This document shows, one piece after another, positions 1-4,970 of a stretch of 7,679 nt of DNA. This DNA comes from an uncultured Lachnospiraceae bacterium (GTDB lineage: Bacteria > Bacillota > Clostridia > Lachnospirales > Lachnospiraceae): NCBI GenBank assembly GCA_910579085.1, contig CAJTRU010000035.1, positions 32,191 to 39,869 of the forward strand, read 5' to 3'. The position numbers were made by a program, and so were the translations under genes. Each line of letters begins with the position of its first letter. Within the stretch, counting starts at the first letter, position 1. The notes under the pieces are model-generated. The model did no database searches. It saw nothing but the letters and a program-made list of their open reading frames with translations, and had not been told where the DNA came from.

Positions 1-57
1 TGGTGCTTAAGCCCTGTACTTTAGGGCTTTATGCATCCATTGCGTGTGCTGTTCAAG

Positions 58-250
58 TGGGAACGTGCTTTGTTCATGTAAGACACTTTGGATTTGCCAG
101 CGCATCCCATTATTATTCAATTACAGCATATCCTCTTAACTTAATGACATTGTTTTATATTGGCGTAGCATAATGTGTGCAAAAGCCATGTCTCTGACAT
201 GCTTTTTGTAATGGAATAATTTAGTGGAACTCTATAAAACCCTGCGTCCG
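58..250 (-). repeat. Left arm of diverged inverted repeat (interrupted copy)
   Basis: Two blocks of this stretch recur, in reverse complement, at the right end of the window. Block A (215-250) matches 7571-7605 at 33 of 36 aligned columns, including CGGACGCAGGGTTT and TTCCACTAAATTATT exactly. Block B (58-79) shares GCACGTTCCCA and an adjacent CATGA with 7606-7626. In the right copy the blocks are contiguous; here about 135 bases (82-216) lie between them. The CGGACGC ends of both copies face inward. Such similarity between non-coding ends suggests a dispersed element, perhaps a MITE-like remnant or conserved structured sequence. The class is not identified. Confidence 0.75.
181..207 (+). terminator. 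Terminator-like hairpin upstream of spoVAD
   Basis: AAAAGCCATGTC and GACATGCTTTT pair around a TCT loop with one bulged C, and the right arm ends in a run of five T. The stem is only moderately GC-rich. It would stop transcription arriving from the left, making spoVAD-spoVAE a separate unit. It lies inside the extra 135 bases of the left repeat copy, so it could instead belong to that element. Confidence 0.5.
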
Positions 251-311
251 TCATCAAAAAAACAAAATAAATGTAAATTATCCAATATCCAATGTTTTCT
301 ATTTTTATTGT

Positions 312-342
312 GAATAGTTATTTGATATATCTGGGAAAATAA
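312..342 (+). promoter_or_regulatory. Possible forespore (sigma-F/sigma-G type) promoter of spoVAD-spoVAE
   Basis: GAATA at 312-316 fits the -35 element used by sigma-G and nearly that of sigma-F. After a 16-base spacer, GGGAAAATAA at 333-342 matches the sigma-F -10 pattern GGNRANANTW except at one position. The sigma-G -10 pattern CATNNTA is poorly met (GAAAATA at 335-341). Known spoVA operons are transcribed in the forespore, which supports the assignment. The start point would fall near 349, just ahead of the GGAGGG ribosome site at 364-369. Confidence 0.4.
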
Positions 343-373
343 TTATAAGTTTAAATTTAATCTGGAGGGAATT

Positions 374-1450
374 ATGGCAGAGAATAAACAATTAGGAAAG
401 CAGAGCATAAAGTTTGCCCATCCGCCATTTATACGTGGTGCTGCATCTGTTGCAGGTACAAAAGAAGGGGACGGGCCTTATGGAAAGTATTTTGATGAAA
501 TTGAACAAGACCCTATGGCAGGTGGTGACAGCTGGGAAGATGCTGAAGGGAAATTCCAGGAAAAAGCGGCAGAACTGGCTATAAAACATGCGGGGTGCAA
601 GACTGAGGATATAAGGTATATTGTAGCAGGTGATTTGCTTGGGCAGCTTATGGCATCTTCATTTGGCTTAATGAAACTGGACAGGCCGCTGTTTGGTGTG
701 TATGGTGCTTGTTCTACAATGGGTGAGTCCCTGGCTATTGCATCTATAATAGCAGAGGGTGGTTTTGCTAGTAACGTGCTTGCACTTACTTCAAGCCATT
801 TTGCAAGTGCCGAGAAACAGTTCAGGTTTCCACTTGGATATGCAAACCAGCGCAATAAGTCTGCAACGTGGACAGTTACAGGAAGCGGGGCTGTAGTAGT
901 GTCCGCTGCCAGCAATATCCAGACAGATGGCGGGCCAGGTAGTAAGCTGCCAGATAAGGTACTTGCTGAGAAGAACAAAGTCCATATTACTGGTATTACA
1001 ACTGGCAAAATTGTTGATTATGGCGTAAAGGATAGTATGAATATGGGTGCATGTATGGCTCCGGCTGCTGCTGATGCTATTGTGCAGCATTTTATTGATT
1101 TTGGCCAGAGCCCTGGACAATATGACAAAATTATAACAGGGGATTTAGGGCTTGTTGGCAAAGATATATTAATAGATATAATACGTGCAAAGGGATATGA
1201 TATATCTGAGAATTATATGGACTGCGGAATTGAAATATATGGTGAAGAGCAGAATGTGCAGTCTGGCGGAAGTGGCTGCGGGTGTAGTGCGGTTATGCTT
1301 GCAGGATATATTTTAAAAATGCTTGAGAGTGGGGAATGGAAGAGGGTTCTTTTTGTCCCGACAGGTGCTCTTTTGTCACAGGTAAGTTTTAATGAAGGAA
1401 ATAGTGTTCCAGGTATTGCACATGCGGTACTTCTTGAAAGGAGGGGCTGA
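374..1450 (+). CDS. spoVAD: Stage V sporulation protein AD (SpoVAD)
   Basis: SpoVAD is the soluble, membrane-associated component of the SpoVA machinery that moves calcium-dipicolinic acid into the forespore; in Bacillus it binds dipicolinic acid directly. The 358-residue product has the family's thiolase-like fold. Visible hallmarks are the N-terminal HPPFIRGAASVAGTKEGDGP stretch (residues 16-35), the GACSTMGES segment around C113, where thiolase-fold enzymes carry their active cysteine, a GSGAVVV strand near 170-176, and a Gly/Cys-rich SGGSGCGCS turn near 297-305. Length is close to the usual ~340. GGAGGG at 364-369 fixes the ATG at 374. spoVAE follows after two bases. Unlike the common spoVAC-spoVAD-spoVAE order, spoVAC is not immediately upstream. 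Identity is seen clearly; the transport role is inferred from family. Confidence 0.97.
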   Translation: MAENKQLGKQSIKFAHPPFIRGAASVAGTKEGDGPYGKYFDEIEQDPMAGGDSWEDAEGKFQEKAAELAIKHAGCKTEDIRYIVAGDLLGQLMASSFGLMKLDRPLFGVYGACSTMGESLAIASIIAEGGFASNVLALTSSHFASAEKQFRFPLGYANQRNKSATWTVTGSGAVVVSAASNIQTDGGPGSKLPDKVLAEKNKVHITGITTGKIVDYGVKDSMNMGACMAPAAADAIVQHFIDFGQSPGQYDKIITGDLGLVGKDILIDIIRAKGYDISENYMDCGIEIYGEEQNVQSGGSGCGCSAVMLAGYILKMLESGEWKRVLFVPTGALLSQVSFNEGNSVPGIAHAVLLERRG

Positions 1451-1452
1451 TA

Positions 1453-1809
1453 ATGAATTATTTGTTGTCTTTTTTAGTAGGTGGTGCAATATGTGTTGTT
1501 GTACAGATTTTAATGGATAATACAAAGCTTCTGCCAGGCAGGATAATGGTAATACTTGTATGTACTGGTGCGCTGCTGGGTGCAGCCGGGATTTATGAAC
1601 CATTTGAAAAGTGGGCGGCCAGTGGGGCGACAGTACCTTTGCTTGGGTTTGGCAATACCCTTTTCAGAGGGGTAAAAGATGCTATAGACAGTGAGGGTTT
1701 TATTGGTCTTTATAAAGGAGGTTTTACAGCAAGTGCCGTAGGAATTTCAACAGCACTTTTGTGGGGGTATCTTGCATCACTGGTATTTAAACCAAAAATG
1801 AAATCATAA
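1453..1809 (+). CDS. spoVAE: Stage V sporulation protein AE (SpoVAE/SpoVAEB), membrane subunit
   Basis: A small integral membrane protein of 118 residues, the normal size for SpoVAEB. It acts with SpoVAC and SpoVAD in dipicolinic acid transport across the inner forespore membrane. Hydrophobic segments lie at about residues 4-21, 31-49 and 93-112. The middle part contains the family-typical PFEKWAASGATVPLLGFGN region (about 50-68), followed by a Gly-rich KGGFTASAVGIS stretch near 88-99 and a basic tail (KPKMKS). It starts two bases after the spoVAD stop, and its ribosome site AAGGAGGGG (1438-1446) sits inside the end of spoVAD, so the two genes are translated from one message. A terminator follows at 1855. 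Confidence 0.95.
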   Translation: MNYLLSFLVGGAICVVVQILMDNTKLLPGRIMVILVCTGALLGAAGIYEPFEKWAASGATVPLLGFGNTLFRGVKDAIDSEGFIGLYKGGFTASAVGISTALLWGYLASLVFKPKMKS

Positions 1810-1854
1810 ATTTAAGCAGATATAAATATAAAATAATCTAAATATAAAAAACAT

Positions 1855-1897
1855 AAAACAGAGCCTGGAATAAAATGTTTTCCAAGGTTCTGTTTTT
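1855..1897 (+). terminator. Rho-independent terminator of spoVAD-spoVAE
   Basis: ACAGAGCCT (1858-1866) pairs with AGGTTCTGT (1885-1893) with one G-U pair. The stem extends inward through GGAA/TTCC past one bulged A and outward through AAA/TTT. A run of five T ends at 1897. It lies about 50 bases after the spoVAE stop. Confidence 0.85.
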
Positions 1898-1969
1898 GTT
1901 CTGGAATTAAAATAATATTTGAATAAAATAAAAAAATTGAGAAAAATAGAAAAAAATTGCAAAAATTAC

Positions 1970-1998
1970 TTGCAAGTTTGGCAAAAAAGATATAGAAT
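1970..1998 (+). promoter_or_regulatory. Vegetative (sigma-A type) promoter of the DUF6465 gene
   Basis: TTGCAA at 1970-1975 and TAGAAT at 1993-1998 are separated by 17 bases, a good match to housekeeping promoter elements. Transcription would begin near 2005, leaving a leader of about 80 bases with a perfect 8-bp hairpin before the gene at 2084. The preceding terminator makes an independent promoter necessary. Confidence 0.6.
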
Positions 1999-2030
1999 TT
2001 TTTATATAAAAAAATTGGTTATCAGGAAAC

Positions 2031-2060
2031 ATTTGGACGGGTAAATTTTTAAGTCCAAAT
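2031..2060 (+). promoter_or_regulatory. Leader hairpin before the DUF6465 gene
   Basis: ATTTGGAC (2031-2038) and GTCCAAAT (2053-2060) form a perfect 8-bp stem with a 14-base AT-rich loop. It lies in the predicted 5' leader, just upstream of the AGAAAGGA ribosome site (2065-2072). It could affect translation or message stability, or be a DNA operator; the sequence does not decide which. Confidence 0.4.
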
Positions 2061-2083
2061 CCAGAGAAAGGAATGGCAGTAAA

Positions 2084-2608
2084 ATGGCTAACACTAAAAA
2101 GAAAACTGTAAAAGCAGAAAAGGAAGAAAGCACAGTAAAAGAACCAGTTGTAACTGAAACAGCAGAAGCTGTAGCTGCAGAGGAAGCTGCTGGTGCACAG
2201 GAAGAAGTTAAAGTAGAAAAAGTGCCTGAAGAAAAAGAACCAGAAACAAAGGCAGAAGATGCCGGGGATACAGAGGTAAAAGAAGAAGCTGCTGGAACAG
2301 AAGAGCCAGTACGCAAAAAGAGGAAATATACAAAGAAAGCAGCAAAGGAAACAAAGACAGAAAAAACAACAGCAAAGAAAAGCAAAAAGGACTCTAAAGA
2401 AGTTGAAAATGTACAGGAAGTATACATTGAATTTGGCGACAATAAGATACTTTCAGAAGAGATTATTGAAAATATTAAACAGGCATATAAGGCAGAGGGC
2501 CACAGAATTTCTTCTATCAAAAAGTTACAGGTATATATGAACCTTGACGAGAAAAAGGCATATTATGTAATTAATGATAAAGCAGAAGGAAAGTTTGTAG
2601 AATTTTAA
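2084..2608 (+). CDS. DUF6465 family protein with charged disordered N-terminus
   Basis: A 174-residue protein of unknown function. Residues 1-17 are Lys-rich. About 18-75 is an acidic Glu/Ala/Val stretch, 77-105 is strongly basic (RKKRKYTKK and later KKSKKDSK), and only about 110-174 looks folded. This last part begins QEVYIEFGDNKILSEEII, continues with a predicted helix and ends in two strands with KKAYYVINDK. This C-terminal pattern matches DUF6465 proteins of Lachnospiraceae as I remember them. The basic block recalls histone-H1-like tails and could bind nucleic acid, but this is inference. The ATG at 2084 is used because an upstream ATG at 2073 is in another frame. The gene is monocistronic, with its own promoter and terminator. 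Confidence 0.75.
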   Translation: MANTKKKTVKAEKEESTVKEPVVTETAEAVAAEEAAGAQEEVKVEKVPEEKEPETKAEDAGDTEVKEEAAGTEEPVRKKRKYTKKAAKETKTEKTTAKKSKKDSKEVENVQEVYIEFGDNKILSEEIIENIKQAYKAEGHRISSIKKLQVYMNLDEKKAYYVINDKAEGKFVEF

Positions 2609-2631
2609 TACTTATACATTATCAATTATTT

Positions 2632-2662
2632 ATTGGAGGCATATAGCCTCCAATCTTTATTT
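2632..2662 (+). terminator. Terminator between convergent DUF6465 and sulfotransferase genes
   Basis: ATTGGAGGC (2632-2640) and GCCTCCAAT (2646-2654) form a perfect 9-bp stem around ATATA, followed by CTTTATTT. The T tract is weak but the position is right: 23 bases after the DUF6465 stop and before the convergent sulfotransferase stop at 2691. On the minus strand the following sequence is AAATAATTG, so termination in that direction is less likely. Confidence 0.7.
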
Positions 2663-2690
2663 GCAGGAAATTTTATCCTGTCTGTATTAT

Positions 2691-3830
2691 TTAGCAGTTT
2701 TTGTAAGATGGTATTATCTTTTTTAGAATTGAACGGAATGGATGTTCAAGTGTTTTTTTAATATTGTTAATTTCAGTATCATGTTCTTCTATCATATGCA
2801 TAGTGCACAAAGTTGACATACAGGAAAAACGTATTATATCATCTGCCATATAAATATTATTCTTTTTCCATTTTTCTTTTCTCTTCTTTTCTATATTAAA
2901 TAAAGGCTGTCCATCTTTAATATACCGTTTGGCTGTTTTGTAATTTGAAAGTTCATATAATTTCATTATATTATTAGCGTCTTCTTCTGATAACATGCTG
3001 CATGGATAACTTTTTTCTGAAACAGGTGAAAATTCACGCAAAATCCACTCAAATTTCCGGGTTTCCTCAACTGTCATATTTGTTGTACCATTTATTATAC
3101 GTTTAATTTCACATGCATTTTCTGATATTTTTTTATTAAAATCCGGACTTTTGTCTTCCTGGAAACTTGCGTCTGCTTCAATTCCAAAGATATCCAGAAA
3201 ATCGTGGATTAGGGAATTGTTTTTGAAAAAATTTTTATCAAAACGTCTTGCAATAATATTTCCCTTTCCAAATATACGTTCAAGTTTTTTTAAACAGAAA
3301 AAGTAATCAAGCTTAATATATTTATTATAATTGTCAAAATATTCTTCCCATGTTAAAGTATTTTTAGAAGTTATATTATGTTTAATAATCTGGTTGTACC
3401 ATGATAAAAGAAAATCATCCTGGCGTCTTAAATATACAATGATTTTAATATTATAGCCAGCTTCTTCTGCCTCTTCTTTTAACCGGCGCATAAGCGGCCT
3501 TCCTCTTTTCCTGTTAAAACATGCAGTCCATATGCCTTCATCTGACAATATGATATTATTGTGGGTTTTAAATAGTTCTTTAAGTATTTGTAATCCTTTA
3601 ATAAAATTTTCTTCTTCCTGTTCCCTTTGTCTTATTCCGTCATTATCACAAAATACTGCTTCTAAAAAAAGCCCGTTGCGGTATTTGCCTTTATTAGCAT
3701 AATTAAAAGGAAATGCAGGGTAAAGAAACCCGTTTTTTAAAAGAGCTTCACTGTTAGTATAACAGAAGTGCTGTATTGAAGTTGTACCAGTCTTAGGTGT
3801 CCCTATATGTAAATATAATGTTTTTTCCAT
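2691..3830 (-). CDS. Sulfotransferase-family protein
   Basis: The 379-residue product opens with LYLHIGTPKTGTTSIQ (residues 5-20), the 5'-phosphosulfate-binding loop of PAPS-dependent sulfotransferases. A second motif, VYLRRQDDFLLSWYNQ (132-147), matches the 3'-phosphate-binding region, with Arg135/136 and Ser143 as probable contacts. A strand and turn NIIARRFDKNFF (191-202) and a helical C-terminus follow. No signal peptide or membrane segment is seen, so it should act in the cytosol on a glycan, lipid or small molecule that cannot be named from sequence. The start at 3830 puts the nucleotide loop at the usual place very near the N-terminus, although the ribosome site (GACGGGG) is weak. It stands alone, with no sulfate activation or glycan genes in view, and is insulated by terminators, so it may be an accessory gene. 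Confidence 0.8.
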   Translation of the reverse strand: MEKTLYLHIGTPKTGTTSIQHFCYTNSEALLKNGFLYPAFPFNYANKGKYRNGLFLEAVFCDNDGIRQREQEEENFIKGLQILKELFKTHNNIILSDEGIWTACFNRKRGRPLMRRLKEEAEEAGYNIKIIVYLRRQDDFLLSWYNQIIKHNITSKNTLTWEEYFDNYNKYIKLDYFFCLKKLERIFGKGNIIARRFDKNFFKNNSLIHDFLDIFGIEADASFQEDKSPDFNKKISENACEIKRIINGTTNMTVEETRKFEWILREFSPVSEKSYPCSMLSEEDANNIMKLYELSNYKTAKRYIKDGQPLFNIEKKRKEKWKKNNIYMADDIIRFSCMSTLCTMHMIEEHDTEINNIKKTLEHPFRSILKKIIPSYKNC

Positions 3831-3853
3831 GTATATACCCCGTCTTTCAGTCT

Positions 3854-3890
3854 TAAAATCTTAATGTAATTTTAATATATTAAGATTTTA
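3854..3890. repeat. Perfect 12-bp inverted repeat upstream of the sulfotransferase gene
   Basis: TAAAATCTTAAT (3854-3865) and ATTAAGATTTTA (3879-3890) are exact inverted copies separated by 13 AT-rich bases. The repeat begins 24 bases upstream of the sulfotransferase start codon and covers the predicted -10 element and start point. It is either an operator for a dimeric regulator or a leader hairpin; AT-rich sequence makes some chance pairing expected. Confidence 0.5.
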
Positions 3891-3907
3891 TTGCATAATT
3901 ATGGCAA
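3879..3907 (-). promoter_or_regulatory. Possible promoter of the sulfotransferase gene
   Basis: On the minus strand, TTGCCA (3907-3902) matches the -35 consensus at five of six positions and is followed after 17 bases by CTTAAT (3884-3879), four of six. The start would be near 3872, at the centre of the inverted repeat. The preceding SASP terminator implies that the gene needs its own promoter near here. Confidence 0.35.
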
Positions 3908-3911
3908 TAAA

Positions 3912-3959
3912 TAAAAAAAACAGGGTGTATATTATAAATTTCAGATATAATATACACCC
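3912..3959 (-). terminator. Strong terminator of the SASP gene
   Basis: GGGTGTATATTATA (3923-3936) and TATAATATACACCC (3946-3959) form a perfect 14-bp stem with a 9-base loop. Read on the minus strand, the stem is followed by TG and then a run of eight T (3920-3913). This is a textbook intrinsic terminator, about 65 bases after the SASP stop, and it isolates the downstream sulfotransferase gene. Confidence 0.92.
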
Positions 3960-4023
3960 CGTCTGTTTTATACCTTTATATTAAGGTATTTCTGGCAAAC
4001 TGCCTTTTTACTGACTTAAATAA

Positions 4024-4239
4024 TTACTGCTGTCCGCCTGACATTTCTTCTTCCTGGCGCTTAATCATCTGGCGCACCATTTCTCCGCCAACCGAACCGT
4101 TCTGTGCAGATGTTAAATCTCCGTTATATCCGCCATTTTTAAGAGGTACACCAATTTCGTTAGCTACCTCCATTTTAAACCTGTTCATTGCTTCCTTTGC
4201 CTGTGGTACTTCCATTCTTGAACTATTATTGTTTGTCAT
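4024..4239 (-). CDS. Alpha/beta-type small acid-soluble spore protein (SASP)
   Basis: Proteins of this family coat DNA in the dormant spore, protecting it from UV and chemical damage, and are degraded by the GPR protease at germination. The 71-residue product shows both family signatures: FKMEVANEIGV (residues 21-31), containing the GPR cleavage region with probable cut after Glu24, and NGSVGGEMVRQMIKRQ (47-62), the conserved C-terminal DNA-binding segment. The tail MSGGQQ is typical. A strong AGGAGG at 4248-4253 fixes the start. The gene is monocistronic, ended by a strong terminator, and preceded by an unusually structured upstream region. Expression in the forespore under sigma-G is expected from the family. 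Confidence 0.96.
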   Translation of the reverse strand: MTNNNSSRMEVPQAKEAMNRFKMEVANEIGVPLKNGGYNGDLTSAQNGSVGGEMVRQMIKRQEEEMSGGQQ

Positions 4240-4279
4240 TTTTTAATTCCTCCTTTTATTTTGTCTGGGATGATTTAAT

Positions 4280-4439
4280 TCCATTCTAGTGCAGATATTA
4301 ATAATCTGCCTGCCGTTTTCCATATCACATAAGTTCCAGGATATCCTGGCAGCCATTATGGCTGCCAGAAGGAACTTGTGTAACTGGACAGGGTAATGGA
4401 TTGATATCTTCCCGGTTTCAGATAAGTTATCACTTATCT
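4280..4439. other. Highly structured region upstream of the SASP gene
   Basis: Nested pairings are visible. A 6-bp closing stem TCCATT (4280-4285)/AATGGA (4395-4400) encloses two hairpins: GCAGAT/ATCTGC (4291-4309), and a long two-part stem in which AAGTTCC (4331-4337) pairs with GGAACTT (4371-4377) and CTGGCAGCCA (4346-4355) pairs with TGGCTGCCAG (4359-4368) around a TTA loop. A 14-base palindrome (4336-4349) competes with this stem. A separate 8-bp hairpin, AGATAAGT/ACTTATCT, lies at 4420-4439. Structure is possible on either strand. On the minus strand it would be a long SASP leader; it could also be a small RNA or a palindromic repeat element. No Rfam family is recognised. Confidence 0.5.
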
Positions 4440-4445
4440 TGATAT

Positions 4446-4474
4446 TATTATGGACAATAGAAATTAAATTATGT
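4446..4474 (-). promoter_or_regulatory. Weak candidate sigma-G promoter for the SASP gene
   Basis: On the minus strand, ACATA (4474-4470), then 17 bases, then CATAATA (4452-4446) fits the sigma-G pattern GMATR/CATNNTA apart from the first base of the -35 element. It is the only CATNNTA match I found on the minus strand between the SASP gene and scfA. It would give a leader of about 200 bases containing the structured region, which is long for a SASP message. Confidence 0.25.
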
Positions 4475-4495
4475 TGGTAGTTTTTAGGTAAAAGG

Positions 4496-4523
4496 TTGTA
4501 ATTTTTTTTATTTATGATATAAT
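4496..4523 (+). promoter_or_regulatory. Promoter of the scfA-scfB operon
   Basis: TTGTAA at 4496-4501 and TATAAT at 4518-4523 are 16 bases apart, and the -10 is extended (TGATATAAT, 4515-4523). This is a strong housekeeping-type promoter. Transcription should begin near 4530, giving a short leader before GGAGG (4556-4560) and the scfA start at 4568. Confidence 0.75.
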
Positions 4524-4567
4524 TTAAATATTTGTATTAATATTTATAATTAAATGGAGGTTTTGAT

Positions 4568-4717
4568 ATGAAACATATTAAAACAATTAACAGGGCTAAT
4601 TTAAGCGCTACAGCAAAAAAAGGCGGATGTGGCAAATGCCAGGCTTCCTGCCAGTCAGCTTGTAAGACATCATGCACAGTTGGAAACCAGAAATGTGCTA
4701 ATGATGATAATAAGTAA
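4568..4717 (+). CDS. scfA: SCIFF ranthipeptide precursor (six cysteines in forty-five)
   Basis: This 49-residue gene is easily missed. The product begins MKHIKTINRANLSATAKKGG (1-20), the SCIFF leader pattern. The Cys-rich core follows, with six cysteines at 21, 24, 28, 32, 36 and 43 and the highly conserved ASCQSACKTSCTVGNQ (26-41). In characterised homologues the maturase links a core Cys to Thr37, the residue after the fifth Cys; the partner Cys32 and Thr37 are both present here at the same numbering. These peptides are now classed as ranthipeptides, with a non-alpha thioether. The biological role is unsettled; quorum-sensing-like signalling has been proposed in clostridia. A strong GGAGG lies 7 bases upstream, and the maturase scfB follows after a 253-base structured spacer. 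Near-universal presence in Clostridia suggests a core function rather than an antibiotic. Confidence 0.96.
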   Translation: MKHIKTINRANLSATAKKGGCGKCQASCQSACKTSCTVGNQKCANDDNK

Positions 4718-4741
4718 TAAAAATAAGTCTTACATATGCTT

Positions 4742-4819
4742 TAACCTTATTAAGCAAGTACCCTGTTTCTATGCCGTAAAGGCATAAGCGTGGCAGGCTG
4801 CAAGGCAGTTATAAGGTTA
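4742..4819 (+). ncRNA. Possible structured RNA in the scfA-scfB spacer
   Basis: A 9-bp stem TAACCTTAT (4742-4750)/ATAAGGTTA (4811-4819) encloses two further helices: TATGCC (4770-4775)/GGCATA (4781-4786), extended across an internal loop by CCTG (4762-4765)/CAGG (4794-4797), and a short CTGC/GCAG hairpin next to it. The result is a three-way-junction-like fold of about 78 bases. It resembles a riboswitch or regulatory leader in shape, but I match it to no known family. It starts 24 bases after the scfA stop. Confidence 0.4.
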
Positions 4820-4867
4820 TGTGCAGGCAGTGCGGATTGTGAATATCCGGCTGGCTTAGCTATAGCT

Positions 4868-4917
4868 GGGATATAATGGCTGTTGCAGGTATCTGTAGCA
4901 GCCATTATATTTATCCC
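4868..4917 (+). promoter_or_regulatory. Long hairpin between scfA and scfB (no U tract)
   Basis: The arms 4871-4888 and 4893-4910 pair over 18 bp with only two G-U pairs around a GTAT loop. A flanking GGG (4868-4870) can also pair with CCC (4915-4917) across a four-base bulge. No run of T follows, so it is not a normal terminator. Its place between peptide and maturase suggests a processing or stability element that lets scfA message outnumber scfB message, or a partial attenuator. The scfB ribosome site downstream is weaker than that of scfA, in line with unequal output. Confidence 0.7.
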
Positions 4918-4970
4918 CTGATTATAATGAAATATGTAAATTATTAACAAAGAAAGGCAGCAGGAACAAG

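Larger units (their letters stand above)
1..373. other. Non-coding region upstream of spoVAD
   Basis: No convincing gene is seen in this 373-base stretch. A reading frame is open from the left edge to a TAA at 171-173 (56 codons), but its product resembles nothing I recognise. The region holds a short hairpin at 9-29 (AAGCCCT and AGGGCTT, 7 bp), one arm of an inverted repeat shared with the right end of the window, a terminator-like hairpin at 181-207 and a possible forespore promoter at 312-342. The usual upstream operon partner spoVAC is not here, so spoVAD probably starts its own transcript. Confidence 0.6.

Noticed and set aside
3..173. Frame open from the left edge to a TAA, 56 codons, followed 7 bases later by a terminator-like hairpin; possible 3' end of an upstream gene.
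   Set aside because: The product resembles no protein I know, and part of the frame lies in the dispersed repeat block at 58-79. A run of this length is possible by chance. Sequence left of the window would decide it.
478..1008. 176-codon minus-strand frame opposite spoVAD.
   Set aside because: It lies wholly antisense to a clearly recognised gene, has no ribosome site I can see and a composition typical of a shadow frame.
2002..2520. 172-codon minus-strand frame rich in Ser, Phe and Ala.
   Set aside because: It is the complement of the Lys/Glu-rich low-complexity part of the DUF6465 gene, which mechanically produces Ser/Phe-rich frames.
4282..4288. CATTCTA as a sigma-G -10 element on the plus strand.
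   Set aside because: It points away from the SASP gene and has no GMATR-like -35 element at the right distance.
4871..4910. Intrinsic terminator after scfA.
   Set aside because: The stem is long and strong, but the sequence after it is TTATCCCCTG with no U tract, so I treat it as a processing or stability hairpin.
4923..4928. Separate promoter for scfB based on TATAAT.
   Set aside because: No acceptable -35 element lies 16-18 bases upstream; that position falls in the right arm of the long hairpin.
4750..4950. 66-codon minus-strand frame in the scfA-scfB spacer.
   Set aside because: It starts at TTG without a ribosome site and runs through the long hairpin; its product shows no recognisable features.
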